From Artemisia argyi (Eukaryota > Streptophyta > Magnoliopsida > Asterales > Asteraceae), in assembly GCA_030686995.1 (NCBI GenBank), contig CM060680.1, positions 80,342,060 through 80,406,059 of the forward strand: DNA of 64,000 bases, read 5' to 3'. Of the stretch, positions 1 through 10,472 are shown piece by piece. Position 1 is the stretch's first letter. Every line of letters begins with the position of its first letter. The translations under genes and the position numbers were made by a program. The notes beneath the pieces are model-generated. The model had not been told where the DNA came from and searched no databases. It saw only the letters and a program-made list of their open reading frames with translations.

Positions 1-1
1 A

Positions 2-1207
2 TTCAAGATCAGGAGCAATTTCGAAGATGACCTTGGTCACTTCACTCAAGAAAAAGACTTGCAAATGAAAGGGCTTAATGAGCTTTTCGACGAACAGCAG
101 GAGAATGTCGGAGAATTTTTCAGCAAGCTTAACTCAGCCCTAGATAACCTCCAACCACCGTCAGAAAGAAGAAAAGATCCCATGCTCGCGATAACCACAC
201 GGGCCGGAACGACAACCAAGGACCCTCCTTACCCAAATTCGTCCCCCGTCACACTCGATTCAGACAAACCTGGGGAGGAGGAGCAGGATGTCGGCATTGG
301 CACCCCGGACCAACCACCCGTGACAACCCCCTCCCCATCAGCCCTTCCTAACCCACCTGTGAGAATTCCATACCCATCCCGACTAAGGAACCAGAAAACT
401 GAGAATGATAACAAGAGGTTCTTGTCATACCTAAAAGACTCGGTTGTCACCATACCTCTCCTGGATGCTTGCTATCACATGCCAAAGTATAGCACATACT
501 TCAAAAAGCTGCTCGCTAATAGGAAGAAGCTTGAGGGTCTTGTAACCCTAGGGGAAGAATGCTCAGTGGTGACCCATCGAGGGCTACCAAAGAAGGTAGA
601 CGATCCGGGCAGCTTCACCTTGCCGTGCTCTATAGGACCTCTATCAATCAAGAATGCTCTTGCCGATTTGGGAGCAAGTATCAATCTCATGCCTCTCTCT
701 ATGTTCCGTAAACTAGGATATTCCGGATTGAAGCCTACCCGTATGAACATCCAACTAGCCGATAGATCAGTCAAGTACCCCGAAGGGATATGTGAGAACG
801 TGCTAGTCAAGGTTGGGAAATTCAAATTCCCGGTCGACTTCGTAATTCTGGATATGGAGGAAGACGACGTGGTACTTATCATTTTAGGTAGACCATTTCT
901 TGCTACCGCTCGTGCAGTCATCGATGTCTACGATGGCAAATTGACCTTACGAGTAGGAGACGATAGCACAACCTTCGACATTAAGGATTCTATGGACCTC
1001 TCCCTCGAAGCATCCAACCGGCTCTACTTTATCGGGGAAGTAGATGAGCTCACAGATGTCATTGATGATTGCATCGATGAACAAATCGATGAAGGCTGGC
1101 TACGGGACGAGAGTTTTCTGCCTTTGCTGGAGGTGGAAAAGACGGAGGAAGTTAATGCAGTCTCCTTCTACCCCAGACAAGAGGCAACGGAGCATCTCGA
1201 GCTCTGA
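2..1207 (+). pseudogene. Retrotransposon gag C-terminus and aspartic protease (Athila-type)
   Basis: This is the amino-terminal visible part of the polyprotein. The first 90 or so codons are a charged gag tail, followed by a Pro/Thr-rich linker. The retropepsin domain follows, with active-site motif DLGAS (Asp at 665-667, residue 203 counted from the Met at 59) and the second-half motif ILGRPFLATA near 883-909. Retropepsins act as homodimers that process the gag-pol polyprotein inside virus-like particles. Both hallmark motifs are present, so the domain itself looks intact. The reading frame is open back to base 2, so the Met at 59 is not a true start. It ends at a TGA (1205-1207), after which the same frame continues directly into RT, so the stop is a point mutation rather than the natural end. 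Confidence 0.9.
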
Positions 1208-2977
1208 AAGCCCGAGAACAAGCTCAAACCTTCTATTATCGAGCCCCCTGACGTTGATCTTAAAGAGCTCCCTAATCATTTGGAGTATGCCTTTCTTCAG
1301 GGAGAAAACCAACTCCCGGTAATCATAAACTCTTCCTTGGAAAAGGAACAAAAAGTTAAACTCTTAGAGGTCCTGAAGAAATACAAGGGGGTACTCGCAT
1401 GGAGTGTGGCCGACATTAAGGGGATTGACTCCACTTTTTGCACACATAAGATTCTTATGGAGGAAGATTATAAACCCACTGTGCAACCCCAGAGGCGAGT
1501 GAACCCTAACATTAAGGAGGTAGTGAAGAAGGAAGTTATCAAACTTTTGGATGCAGGACTGATTTACCCGATCTCGGATAGCCCATGGGTCAGTCCTGTG
1601 CAGGTTGTACCTAAAAATGGTGGAATGACTGTAGTAAAAAATGACAAGGGTGAGATGGTGCCCCAGAGAACTGTCACTGGATGGCGGGTATGCATTGACT
1701 ATCGAAAGCTCAACGATGCCACGAGGAAAGATCACTTTCCCTTACCATTCATTGATCAGATGTTAGAAAGATTATCTGGACACGAGTACTATTGCTTCTT
1801 AGATGGATTTTCTGGATATTTTCAAATCCCCATAGCACCTGAGGACCAAGAAAAGACCACGTTTACTTGCCCCTATGGAACGTTTGCCTACAAAAGGATG
1901 CCTTTTGGGCTATGTAATGCCCCTGCCACTTTCCAACGTTGCATGACCGCAATCTTTCACGAACTCATGGAAGACAGCATGGAAGTATTCATGGATGACT
2001 TTTCAGTCTTCGGAAACTCCTTCGACCGCTGTCTTGCTAATTTAGAAAAGATGCTTAAACGTTGCGAGGAAACCAACTTGGTGTTGAACTGGGAAAAGTG
2101 TCATTTCATGGTAAAGGAAGGGATTGTGTTGGGGCATAAGATTTCAGGGAACGGGATAGAGGTGGACCAAGCTAAGGTTGAAGCTATATCTAAGTTACCA
2201 TACCCCACGACTGTTAAGGCAATACGCAGCTTTTTGGGGCACGCCGGATTTTATCGGAGATTCATCAAAGACTTCTCCAAAATTGCCCGGCCAATGACTC
2301 AATTGCTTGTGAAGGATGCTCCATTCGATTTTTCCCAAGAATGCAAAGATGCTTTCGACCTCCTAAAAAGGGAACTCACTCAAGCTCCAATCATGATCAC
2401 ACCCAACTGGGAGTTACCATTTGAAATAATGTGTGACGCTAGCGACTTCGCTGTTGGGGCTGTGTTAGGTCAGCGACGTGACAAGCTTTTCCAACCTATT
2501 TACTACGCTAGCAAAACCATGAATCCCGCCCAAGAGAACTACTCCACCACCGAAAAAGAATTATTAGCCGTAGTGTTTGCATTCGACAAATTCCGACAAT
2601 ATCTTGTCCTTTCAAAGACAGTCGTCTTCACTGACCACTCAGCTCTTAGATATCTGTTTGCGAAGCAGGACGCCAAGCCACGACTAATTCGGTGGATCTT
2701 GTTGCTACAAGAATTTGATGTTGAGATTCGCGATAAGAGGGGGGCAGAGAATCTAGCCGCCGATCATCTATCTCGTCTTGAAAACCCCCTGGATAAACAC
2801 GATAGAAGTGAGATTAAGGATTCGTTTCCTGACAAACAACTAATGTCTATCCTTGATTCGGAACCATGGTACGCCGACTTTGCCAATTACTTCGCAAGTA
2901 GATGTAGGCTTGTTCCTGAACACCTGACTAAATACGAGAGGAAGAGGTTCTTTTCCCAGCTAAAATATTACTTCTAG
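1208..2977 (+). pseudogene. Reverse transcriptase and RNase H (Athila-type)
   Basis: RNA-dependent DNA polymerase plus RNase H, which copy the element RNA into cDNA. Visible RT signatures include SPWVSPVQVVPKNGG, WRVCIDYRKLN, FLDGFSGYFQIPI, MPFGLCNAPATFQRCM and the catalytic FMDDFSVF (FMDD at residues 237-240 from the Met at 1280). The connection region FLGHAGFYRRFIKDFS follows. RNase H shows the expected acidic set: CDASDFAVGAV, STTEKELLAVVFAF, FTDHSALRYL and AADHLSRL. All catalytic residues I can recognise are kept. The segment is preceded by an in-frame TGA and ends in TAG (2975-2977). That stop sits where relatives carry Trp in a conserved YFWDEP-like motif, so TGG to TAG is the likely change. 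Confidence 0.95.
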
Positions 2978-4162
2978 GATGAACCATTTTTATTCCGAAG
3001 GTGTCCTGACCACATTATAAGGCGTTGTGTTTCGAAGAATGAGGCAGTAAAAATCATGAGGGAATGTCACTCCGGTCCCTCTGGAGGGCATCATGGGATA
3101 AATGTTACTGCCCGAAAGATTCTCGATGCAGGATTCTATTGGCCCACAATTTTCCGTGATGTAAAAGATATGGTACAAGCGTGTGATGCATGTCAACGGG
3201 CTGGAAATATATCACATAGGGATGAGGCACCTCAGAACTTTATACAAGTTTGTGAGGTATTCGATGTTTGGGGGATTGACTTTATGGGACCTTTTCCGTC
3301 CTCAGGGGGAAACGAGTACATCTTAGTCGCCATTGACTATGTTTCGAAATGGGTTGAAGCACAAGCCCTTAGGACTAATGATGCTAGAGTGGTCATTCAT
3401 TTCCTGAAAAAGCTTTTCGCAAGATTCGGGATTCCGAAAGCTCTCATCAGTGATAGGGGGACACATTTTTGCAACGAACAAATGGAAAAGGTCATGAAGA
3501 GGTATGGAGTACCCCACCGATTCTCCACCGCCTATCATCCACAGACAAATGGCCAAGTCAAAAACACAAATAGAGCTATTAAAAGAATACTTGAAAAAAC
3601 GGTTAGTCAAAACAGAAAGGACTGGTCATTCAAACTCGACGAAGCCTTATGGGCATTCCGAACTGCCTACAAAACACCTATTGGAACAACCCCGTTCCGC
3701 ATGGTGTATGGTAAGGCATGTCACTTACCGGTAGAATTAGAACACAAGGCTTATTGGGCGCTTAAGGCATGCAACTTAGATTACACAACTGCGGGGAACA
3801 GTAGGTTTTTGCAATTACACGAGCTTGATGAGCTTAGATTAGAAGCCTACGAATCCTCCATCACATATAAAGAGAGAGCTAAAAGATGGCATGATCAAAG
3901 AATTAAGAAACCCAAAGAATTTTCAGAAGGAGACAAGGTCCTATTAGACAATTCTCGGTTGAAATTATTTCCGGGAAAACTTAAGTCTAGATGGTATGGG
4001 CCGTTCACGGTGAAGAATTCCTCTAAATTTGGAGCTGTAGTGTTAGTTGATGATGAGGGTAGGGAATTCACGGTTAACATACAACGTGTAAAACATTACC
4101 AAGAAAATAACAATGAAATGATTAATGAGGAGGATGTGATGTTTGATGATGAAATCACGTAG
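2978..4162 (+). pseudogene. Integrase (Athila-type) with catalytic Glu replaced by Lys
   Basis: DDE integrase that would join element cDNA to chromosomal DNA. It continues the RT frame without interruption after the TAG at 2975. The HHCC zinc finger is visible ([11 protein letters not shown], then CDACQRAGN). The core has Asp75 (WGIDFMGPF) and Asp133 (ISDRGTHF), counted from the Met at 3056. The third catalytic position, exactly 35 residues further on, is Lys169 in NGQVKNTNR (codon 3560-3562), where the family has Glu. The C-terminal [14 protein letters not shown] region is the usual GPY/F-type domain. The protein ends at TAG 4160-4162 within TCACGTAG, a junction shared by two other elements here. 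The Lys should abolish catalysis. Confidence 0.93.
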
Positions 4163-5008
4163 TAACCCATGACTTTGAGTCTAGCTACAAGACTCGTAAA
4201 TAAAGAAAAGCGCTTCTTGGGAGGCAACCCATGTTTTGTGTGATTTTATTTGTTTGATTGTTATTTGCTTCCGTATGCATGTTTTATTTTTGTTGTTGGT
4301 TGATCATGTTTCTCAATTAAAAATGTGGAAATACTTTACTATGTTGTTTAGCCTAGTCTTAACTTCAACCTAAAGGTATTTTTGCAAAAGATAAGTGTAA
4401 GGGGAAACCCCAAATATGTTTTTAAGAAACAAACCGATCATGATTCTCCACAATATTTAATGAACATGTATATTCGTATTTGTTAGAGTCAAATGCTTGT
4501 ATTGAGTCATAATGAAGTTTTGCAGGATTTTCCAGGAAGTAGGACAAAGTTTTTTCCAGAAATTTTCCGGAAACTTAACATAAGAACTTCTGCAGGTCCA
4601 TTCTGACGGCGTCAGAGTATTACTCTTGACGGCGTCAGGAGTTAAAATCTGGAAATTTTACTGGTTTTGTTTTTCTAACGGAGTCTTATGGTTTTTGTGA
4701 ATTATTAAGTTTTATAATCTCCAGGAAATCTGCAAACTTCATTCCACAAGCATTATATCTTACTTTTTCTAGGATTTAGTAACTTATATAGGATGCCGCC
4801 GATTTTACGCGAGGTTGCCTTGTCTATTGTTGTCAGGATTTACAGGTTATTTGTGACAAGAAGTTGATTTATATTCTAGAAGGGAAGCTTTGATTGTTCA
4901 TTTTCTTGGAGGAAGGTTTAACCTGGCCAACCTATAATCCATACCGAGCGAATCAGGGGAGTATTTGATTTCATTCTCTTTACTTTTTTAACTTTTACAT
5001 TCTTTACT

Positions 5009-5050
5009 TGAACATTGGGGACAATGTTCATCTTAAGTGTAAGGGGAGGG
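5009..5050 (+). promoter_or_regulatory. Internal hairpin followed by polypurine-like tract
   Basis: Perfect 9-bp arms TGAACATTG / CAATGTTCA flank the loop GGGA. Four bases later comes AAGTGTAAGGGGAGGG. The block recurs in the other three 3' regions: 8817-8857, 33329-33367 (reverse) and 41918-41959. It resembles the terminal hairpin plus polypurine tract at 6635-6674, so a role in second-site plus-strand priming or RNA processing is possible. Function is inference. Confidence 0.6.
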
Positions 5051-6014
5051 TAAAAAGATGATACCTTACATATGCACTTTCGCTTGAGTTTGTTTTGTTT
5101 GATAGTAGATGAGTAATAAAACTATGAGAAATACTTGTTAGTGTAATTTTAGCGCCAAATTTAAAATTTTTTACAACATTTAAGAGTGAAACTTTAGCCA
5201 TAGCAAGCGTCTCATGGATAGGAGGTTGTATGACTAGCACATAACCGTATATTCAGAAAAATTTTCCACCCAAAAATGTGAGGTTCGCCTTTAGATTTGA
5301 TAGGAAAAGCATTTACTATTGGTGCTTATGAGTGTACCGGTAGCATTTAGATTCTAGAACTTGCGTTAGTGATGCATCCCGAGACCGCTAGTGAGACTAC
5401 ATTCGTGTGGTAGGATTTACTACATGATAAGAGGCATTAGGATCACCCTTGTGTTAAACCCGTATTATAATTACTTGACCATTTAAGTCATATTACTTGG
5501 CTAGTTAAGTCAACTAATTTTTCCCACACCCTTAGCGTTGTACTCATTTTTAGTACACGAAACCCCTAGTACACCCCTCCGAGCCTATCTTTTCGTTTCT
5601 AACTTTAAGCATCTTACTTAAAGGAAGAATTTGTTACACCCCACTTAAATGTACACCCAAATCGCCTTAGCCTTCCGTGTATGCGCTCATTTTTAGTGCA
5701 TTATTGTTATTTGTTAAATCCTAAGTTAACTTTCTAATTGATTACATGGTTGCTAAGTCGAGTCATATCCTTGTACATATTGTTTTGGGACGATTGGGAC
5801 TCATGGGTAAGTACTTATTTTATGGAGTAATGGGGAAGAACATCATTTATTACCCCCATATGTACGTTAATCTTAAAAGTGCTCCAAGTGTTTTGATTTT
5901 CTTAATTCGAGTCATTAGATTTGTTGAATGTAAAGTATGTAAAGATTCAAGTGTAAGGGGAATTATCATCCCCTATGATGTATTATTTTGGATGGTAGTG
6001 TAAGAGTGTATGCA

Positions 6015-6059
<45 letters not shown>

Positions 6060-6634
6060 GAAAAAATCAAGAAAAAGAAAAAAAAAATATAAAAAGAAAA
6101 AGAAAAAAAATAGAAAAAGAAAAAACATACGGACTACCATCCCGTTTTATTCTATGTTCATTTTATGTTTTTGTTATTTTTCATTTATTAGCTTAAGTCG
6201 AGTCTAGTCTTGGCTTAGCAACGCCATCTTGTACATGTAATTAACCGAGATTGTTAACTCGCCACCAGTAAAACTTCCTTTATCCAACAAAACCGTGTAA
6301 TTCATATCCCTACACCTAACGTTATAACCCTTTAAAAGACCTCTTTGATAGTTTATCCTAGGTGCTTACGCCATGTGGTGGAGGTTTGATCCTTTCCCAA
6401 GCCTATGGTAATCTATTTTGCTACGACAGGTAGTGAGAGATATCTTCCATTTCCATAATGTTATATTACTTTATTACACCCGAGAGATGTGAGTATCTAA
6501 ACACTATTTGTGAGGTGCTAGTATATGACCTCCGTGCTTGTCTTTGGTCTTTAGTGGAACGATTATTTGTTGTAATTACTTTTATATTAGTGTTAAATGA
6601 CCCCTAACTTGTCTTTTGAGTAGAATAAAAGCTC

Positions 6635-6674
6635 ATTTGCTTGAGGACAAGCAAATCTCAAGTGTAAGGGTATA
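6635..6674 (+). promoter_or_regulatory. Terminal hairpin and polypurine tract abutting the 3' LTR
   Basis: Perfect 9-bp arms ATTTGCTTG / CAAGCAAAT surround the loop AGGA, followed by AAGTGTAAGGGTATA and then the LTR start TGATGAGG. Its position against the LTR makes AAGTGTAAGGG the likely plus-strand primer. The same arrangement occurs at 10433-10472, 31754-31793 (reverse) and 43551-43590. Confidence 0.75.
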
Positions 6675-8084
6675 TGATGAGGCGAAAAATGATCCGTTTT
6701 TAGGGGGTCATTTAAGCCCGAATCCGAATTTATTTGATCAAATATTGCCCTAAATCATTCCTTTTTGTGATTTTAGGTGTTTGGAGAGTGAATTCTGGAA
6801 AAGAAGCCATTTTGGACGTTTTTGGAGCATAAAAGTGAGGAAAACGGCAAAGTACCAAATTTCCATGCTGAAGATACAAGGTGACGGCGTCAAGACCACC
6901 ATCTTGACGGCGTCAGACATGAGGAATTAATTACCGAAGGTGGTGACGGCGTCAGAAGCCTTCATGACGGCGTCAAAGTGGCAAGAATAAAATACCGTGG
7001 TTGATGACGGCGTCACATAGGCCGTCATAAGTGGATCAAGGCCGTCCGAGGAAGTATATGGCGGCGAGGTGACGGCGTCACATGTAACTCTTGACGCCGT
7101 CAGCCTGTTTTTCCTATATATAGTTTTCTAGTTTTTTCATTAAAAAAAAAGAGAAGTTTTGGTGAAACCCTAAAGACGATTTTGGTGCCTCTTTTACATG
7201 TTTTTCAAGGGTTCCAAACCCTTGAGACCTTGCATTGTAATTGAGATAAGTGTACTTTCAATTCAATCAATATGTCTATGTGTTGGTTGTTTATATCTTG
7301 TTCTTGTCTCAATTCTACTATGCTAGGCTAGATCTCTTTTGTGTTTGCTTAGATCTAATGAAACCTAGATGTTGATTATGTGTTGATTACTTGTCTATTC
7401 TTGTTTTGAATGAATGATTTATATGTTAGGCTTAAGAAAACTGGCAGATCTCCAAATGGTAACATGCTTGAATGTCTTAAGAAACATGAACCGAGGCGTA
7501 CTAGGTCTTTATTGGTTGTATTTAATGCATGAGCCATTGTTTACAATCCCTATAGTTGTGCTGGGTCATGGTGTAGGAGGAGGTAAGAGCTCATAGAGTT
7601 GGGGAGTTATGTATGCCACCCCACGAATGGTATTAAGGAATACAATCCGTCATTCATACAAGTGTAACAAGTAATTAACATGTAAAAGATATCTAGGGAG
7701 TAGTGAAGTCTAAGTAAACACAATTTCTCCAACCACTGCTCACAACCTTAGTATAATTTAGTTTAATTTCATTTTCATTATTTTATTTTAATTATATAAT
7801 AGCTTTGGGTTAGTTGAATAGCAACTAATTCCGCCCACTCTTCCAAAACCCGAGATTTTATTTGCTTTCATAAAAATATAAAAATACAAAAATAATCATC
7901 CCTCACCTCTAGAACTATTAATTAGGTTTTCTAACCCTAGCGACACTATTCCTAAGCTGAACGATCAATCCCCCGGTACTTGTCACTATACTATACTACA
8001 ACGATCAGGTACACTGCCTGGTGGGGGTTGTAAGCTTCTCGAGATCCCTCGAGAGGTAAAGCAAGGTGCGATTCCCACGCATCA
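6675..8084 (+). repeat. Athila-family LTR copy A (3' LTR)
   Basis: 1,410 bp starting TGATGAGG and ending CGCATCA, so the ends form the inverted repeat TGATG...CATCA. Similar full copies are at 10473-11897, 13566-15175, 30317-31753 (reverse) and 36974-38373, with a partial copy at 43591-44129. U3 contains seven TGACGSCGTCA palindromes and then a TATA box (7115-7122). The downstream end carries the conserved CTCGAGATCCCTCGAG palindrome. Confidence 0.93.
6882..7123 (+). promoter_or_regulatory. Palindrome array and TATA box in LTR U3
   Basis: Seven copies of TGACGGCGTCA or TGACGCCGTCA start at 6882, 6905, 6944, 6965, 7005, 7070 and 7092. Successive spacings are 23, 39, 21, 40, 65 and 22 bp, close to multiples of about 21 bp. 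A TATATATA box follows at 7115-7122. Each site contains the TGACG core known for TGA-type bZIP factors on both strands. Enhancer function is inferred from position and motif; the array is degenerate but recognisable in the other LTR copies. Confidence 0.6.
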
Positions 8085-9818
8085 CATGCTTTATTTATAT
8101 TGTTGGTAGATCATGTTTCAAAATAAAATGGTGAAAATACTTTATTTTATTGTTTGGCTTAGTCTTAACTTCATCTAAAGGTATTTCGCAAAAGATAAGT
8201 GTAAGGGGAAACCCCAAATGTGTTTTTGAGAAACAAACTCGATCATGGTTCTCCACAATATTAAATGAACATGTATATTCGTATTTGTTAGAGTCAAATA
8301 CTTGTATCGAGTCATAATGATGTTTTGCAGGATTTTCTAGGAAGTAGGACAAAGTTTTTCCAGAAATTTTCCGGAAACTTAACATAAGAATTTATGCAGG
8401 TCACTTCTGACGGCGTCAGGAAGAAATTCCTGACGGCGTCACGTGTAAAATTCTGGAAATTTTACCAGTTTTGTTTTTCTAACGGAGTCTTAAAATTTTT
8501 GTTGAATCTTTAGTTTTATAATCTCCAGGAAATCTGCAAACATCATTCCACAAGCATTATATCTTACTTTGTTTTCTAGGATTTGTTAGCATATATAGAT
8601 TGCCTCCGATTTTATGCGAGGTTTCCTTGTTTGTTTTCTCAGGTTTAACAAGTTATGTATGACAAGAAGATGATTTATATTCTGGAAGGGAAGCTTTGAT
8701 TGTTCATTTTCTTGGAGGAAGATCTAACCTTGTTGTCACACTATCCATACTGAGTGAATCAGGGGAGTATTTGAATTCATTCTTTTACCTGTTTTTACTT
8801 TTACATTCTTTAAATTGAACATTGGGGACAATGTTCATCCTATGTGTAAGGGGAGGGTAAAATGATGATACCTTATAGATACACTTTCGCTTGAGTTTGT
8901 TTGTTTGATGGTAGGTGCGTAATAAAACAATGAGAAATACTTGTTAGTGTAATTTTAGTCAAATTTAAATTTTTTTACAACATTTAGGAGTGAAACTTTA
9001 GCCTTAGCAAGCATATCATGGATAGGAGATCGTATGACTAGCACAAAACCGTACCATTCAGAAAAATTTTCCACCCAAATATGTGAGGTTCGTCTTTAGA
9101 TTTGATAGGAAAAGCATTCATTATTAGTGCTTATGAGTGTACCGGTAGCATTTAGATTCTAGAACTTGCGTTAGTGTTGCATCCCGAGACCGCTAGTGAG
9201 ACTACATTCGTGTAGTAGGATTTACTACATGATAAGAGGCATTAGGATCACCCTTGTGTTAAACCCGTATCATAATTACTTGACCATTTAAGTCATATTA
9301 CTTGGCTAGTTAAGTCAACTAATTTTTCCCACACCTTAGCGTTGTACTCATTTTTAGTACACGAAACCCCTAGTACACCCCTCCGAGCCTATCTTTTCGT
9401 TTCTAACTTTAAGCATCTTACTTAAAGGAAGAATTTTTTACACCCCACTTAAATGTACAACCAAATCGCCTTAGCCTTCCGTGTATGCACTCATCTTTAG
9501 TGCATTATTGTTATTTGTTTAAACCCTTAGTTAATTATCTAATTGATTACATGGTTGCTAAGTCGATTCATATCCTTGTACATATTGTTTTGGGACGATT
9601 GGGACTCATGGGTAAAGTACTTATTTTATGGAGTAATGGGGAAGAACATCATATTATTACCCCTATATGTGCGTTAATCTTAAAAGTACTCCAAGTGTTT
9701 TGATTATCTTGATTCGAGTCATTAGATTAGTTTATTGTAAAGTATGTAAAAATTCAAGTGTAAGGGGAATGTTCATTCCCTATGATATATTATTTTGGAT
9801 GGTAGGGTAAGAGTGTAT

Positions 9819-9867
<49 letters not shown>

Positions 9868-10472
9868 GAAAAATCAAGATATAGAAAAAAAAAATAGAAA
9901 AAGGAAAAGAAAAGAAAAAACGTACGGACTACCATCCCGTTTCATTCTATGTTTGTTTTATGTTTTTGTTATTTTTCATTTATTAGCTTAAGTCGAGTCT
10001 AGTCTTGGCTTAGCAACGCCATATTGTACATGTAATTAACCAAGATGATTAACTCGCCACCAGTAAAGATTGCCTATATTCAACAAAACCGTGTATTCCA
10101 TATCCCTACACCTAACGTTACAACCCTTTAAAAAGACCTCTTTGATAGTTTATCCTAGGTGCTTACGCCATGTGGTGGAGGTTTGATCCTTTCCCAAGCC
10201 TATGGTAATCTATTTTGCTATGACAGGTAGTGAGAGATATTTTCCATTTCCATATTGTGATATATACTTTATTACACCCGAGAGATGTGAGTATCTAAAC
10301 ACTATTTGTGAGGTGCTAGTATATGACCTCCGTGCTTGTCTTTGGTCTTTAGTGGAACGATTATTTGTTATAATTACTTTTATATTAGTGTTAAATGACC
10401 CCTAACTTGTATTTTGACTAGAATAAAAGCGCATTTGCTTGAGGACAAGCAAATCTCAAGTGTAAGGGTATA
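8085..10472 (+). mobile_element. Second Athila-family 3' noncoding region, fused behind LTR copy A
   Basis: Starts abruptly at the equivalent of about 4275 in the first element, directly after the LTR end at 8084, with no coding part. It is otherwise collinear with 4275-6674: palindromes at 8408-8418 and 8431-8441 (23 bp apart again), hairpin 8817-8838, an A-run 9821-9866, then terminal hairpin and polypurine tract at 10433-10472. This is a deletion or recombination derivative, not an independent insertion with its own 5' end. Confidence 0.85.

Larger units (their letters stand above)
4163..6674 (+). other. Long 3' noncoding region of the Athila-type element
   Basis: No coding domain is recognisable across 2.5 kb; the small ORFs here are not conserved as proteins. 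The region begins with a block shared by all three family members just after the stop (containing GCGCTTCTTGGGAGGCAACC). It holds two TGACGGCGTCA palindromes 23 bp apart (4604-4614, 4627-4637) and four copies of AAGTGTAAGGG (4393, 5035, 5949, 6660), the last being the true polypurine tract. Two of these are preceded by perfect 9-bp hairpins. An A-run of about 42 nt starts at 6016. Athila elements often have an env-like ORF here; I see none. Confidence 0.85.
1..8084 (+). mobile_element. Athila-type Ty3/gypsy LTR retrotransposon, 5' part outside window
   Basis: The order is gag end, aspartic protease, reverse transcriptase, RNase H, integrase, a 2.5-kb noncoding region and a 3' LTR. Integrase after RNase H is the Ty3/gypsy order. 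The RT, protease and integrase motifs match the Athila group by my recollection of the family, and related copies in this window carry a tRNA-Asp type primer site, as Athila does. The polyprotein stays in one frame from base 2 to 4162 apart from two in-frame stops (1205-1207 and 2975-2977). The 5' LTR and most of gag lie outside the window, so the insertion's target duplication cannot be tested. Confidence 0.93.

Noticed and set aside
5746..6207. Open frames in the 3' noncoding region, including a poly-Lys frame
   Set aside because: The first is not kept as a frame in all sister copies (frameshifted at the same place), and the second is created by an A-run. Similarity between copies is at DNA level.
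4163..6674. Envelope-like gene expected for Athila
   Set aside because: No frame longer than about 85 codons on the sense strand, no signal peptide or membrane segment, and no conserved frame among the four copies.
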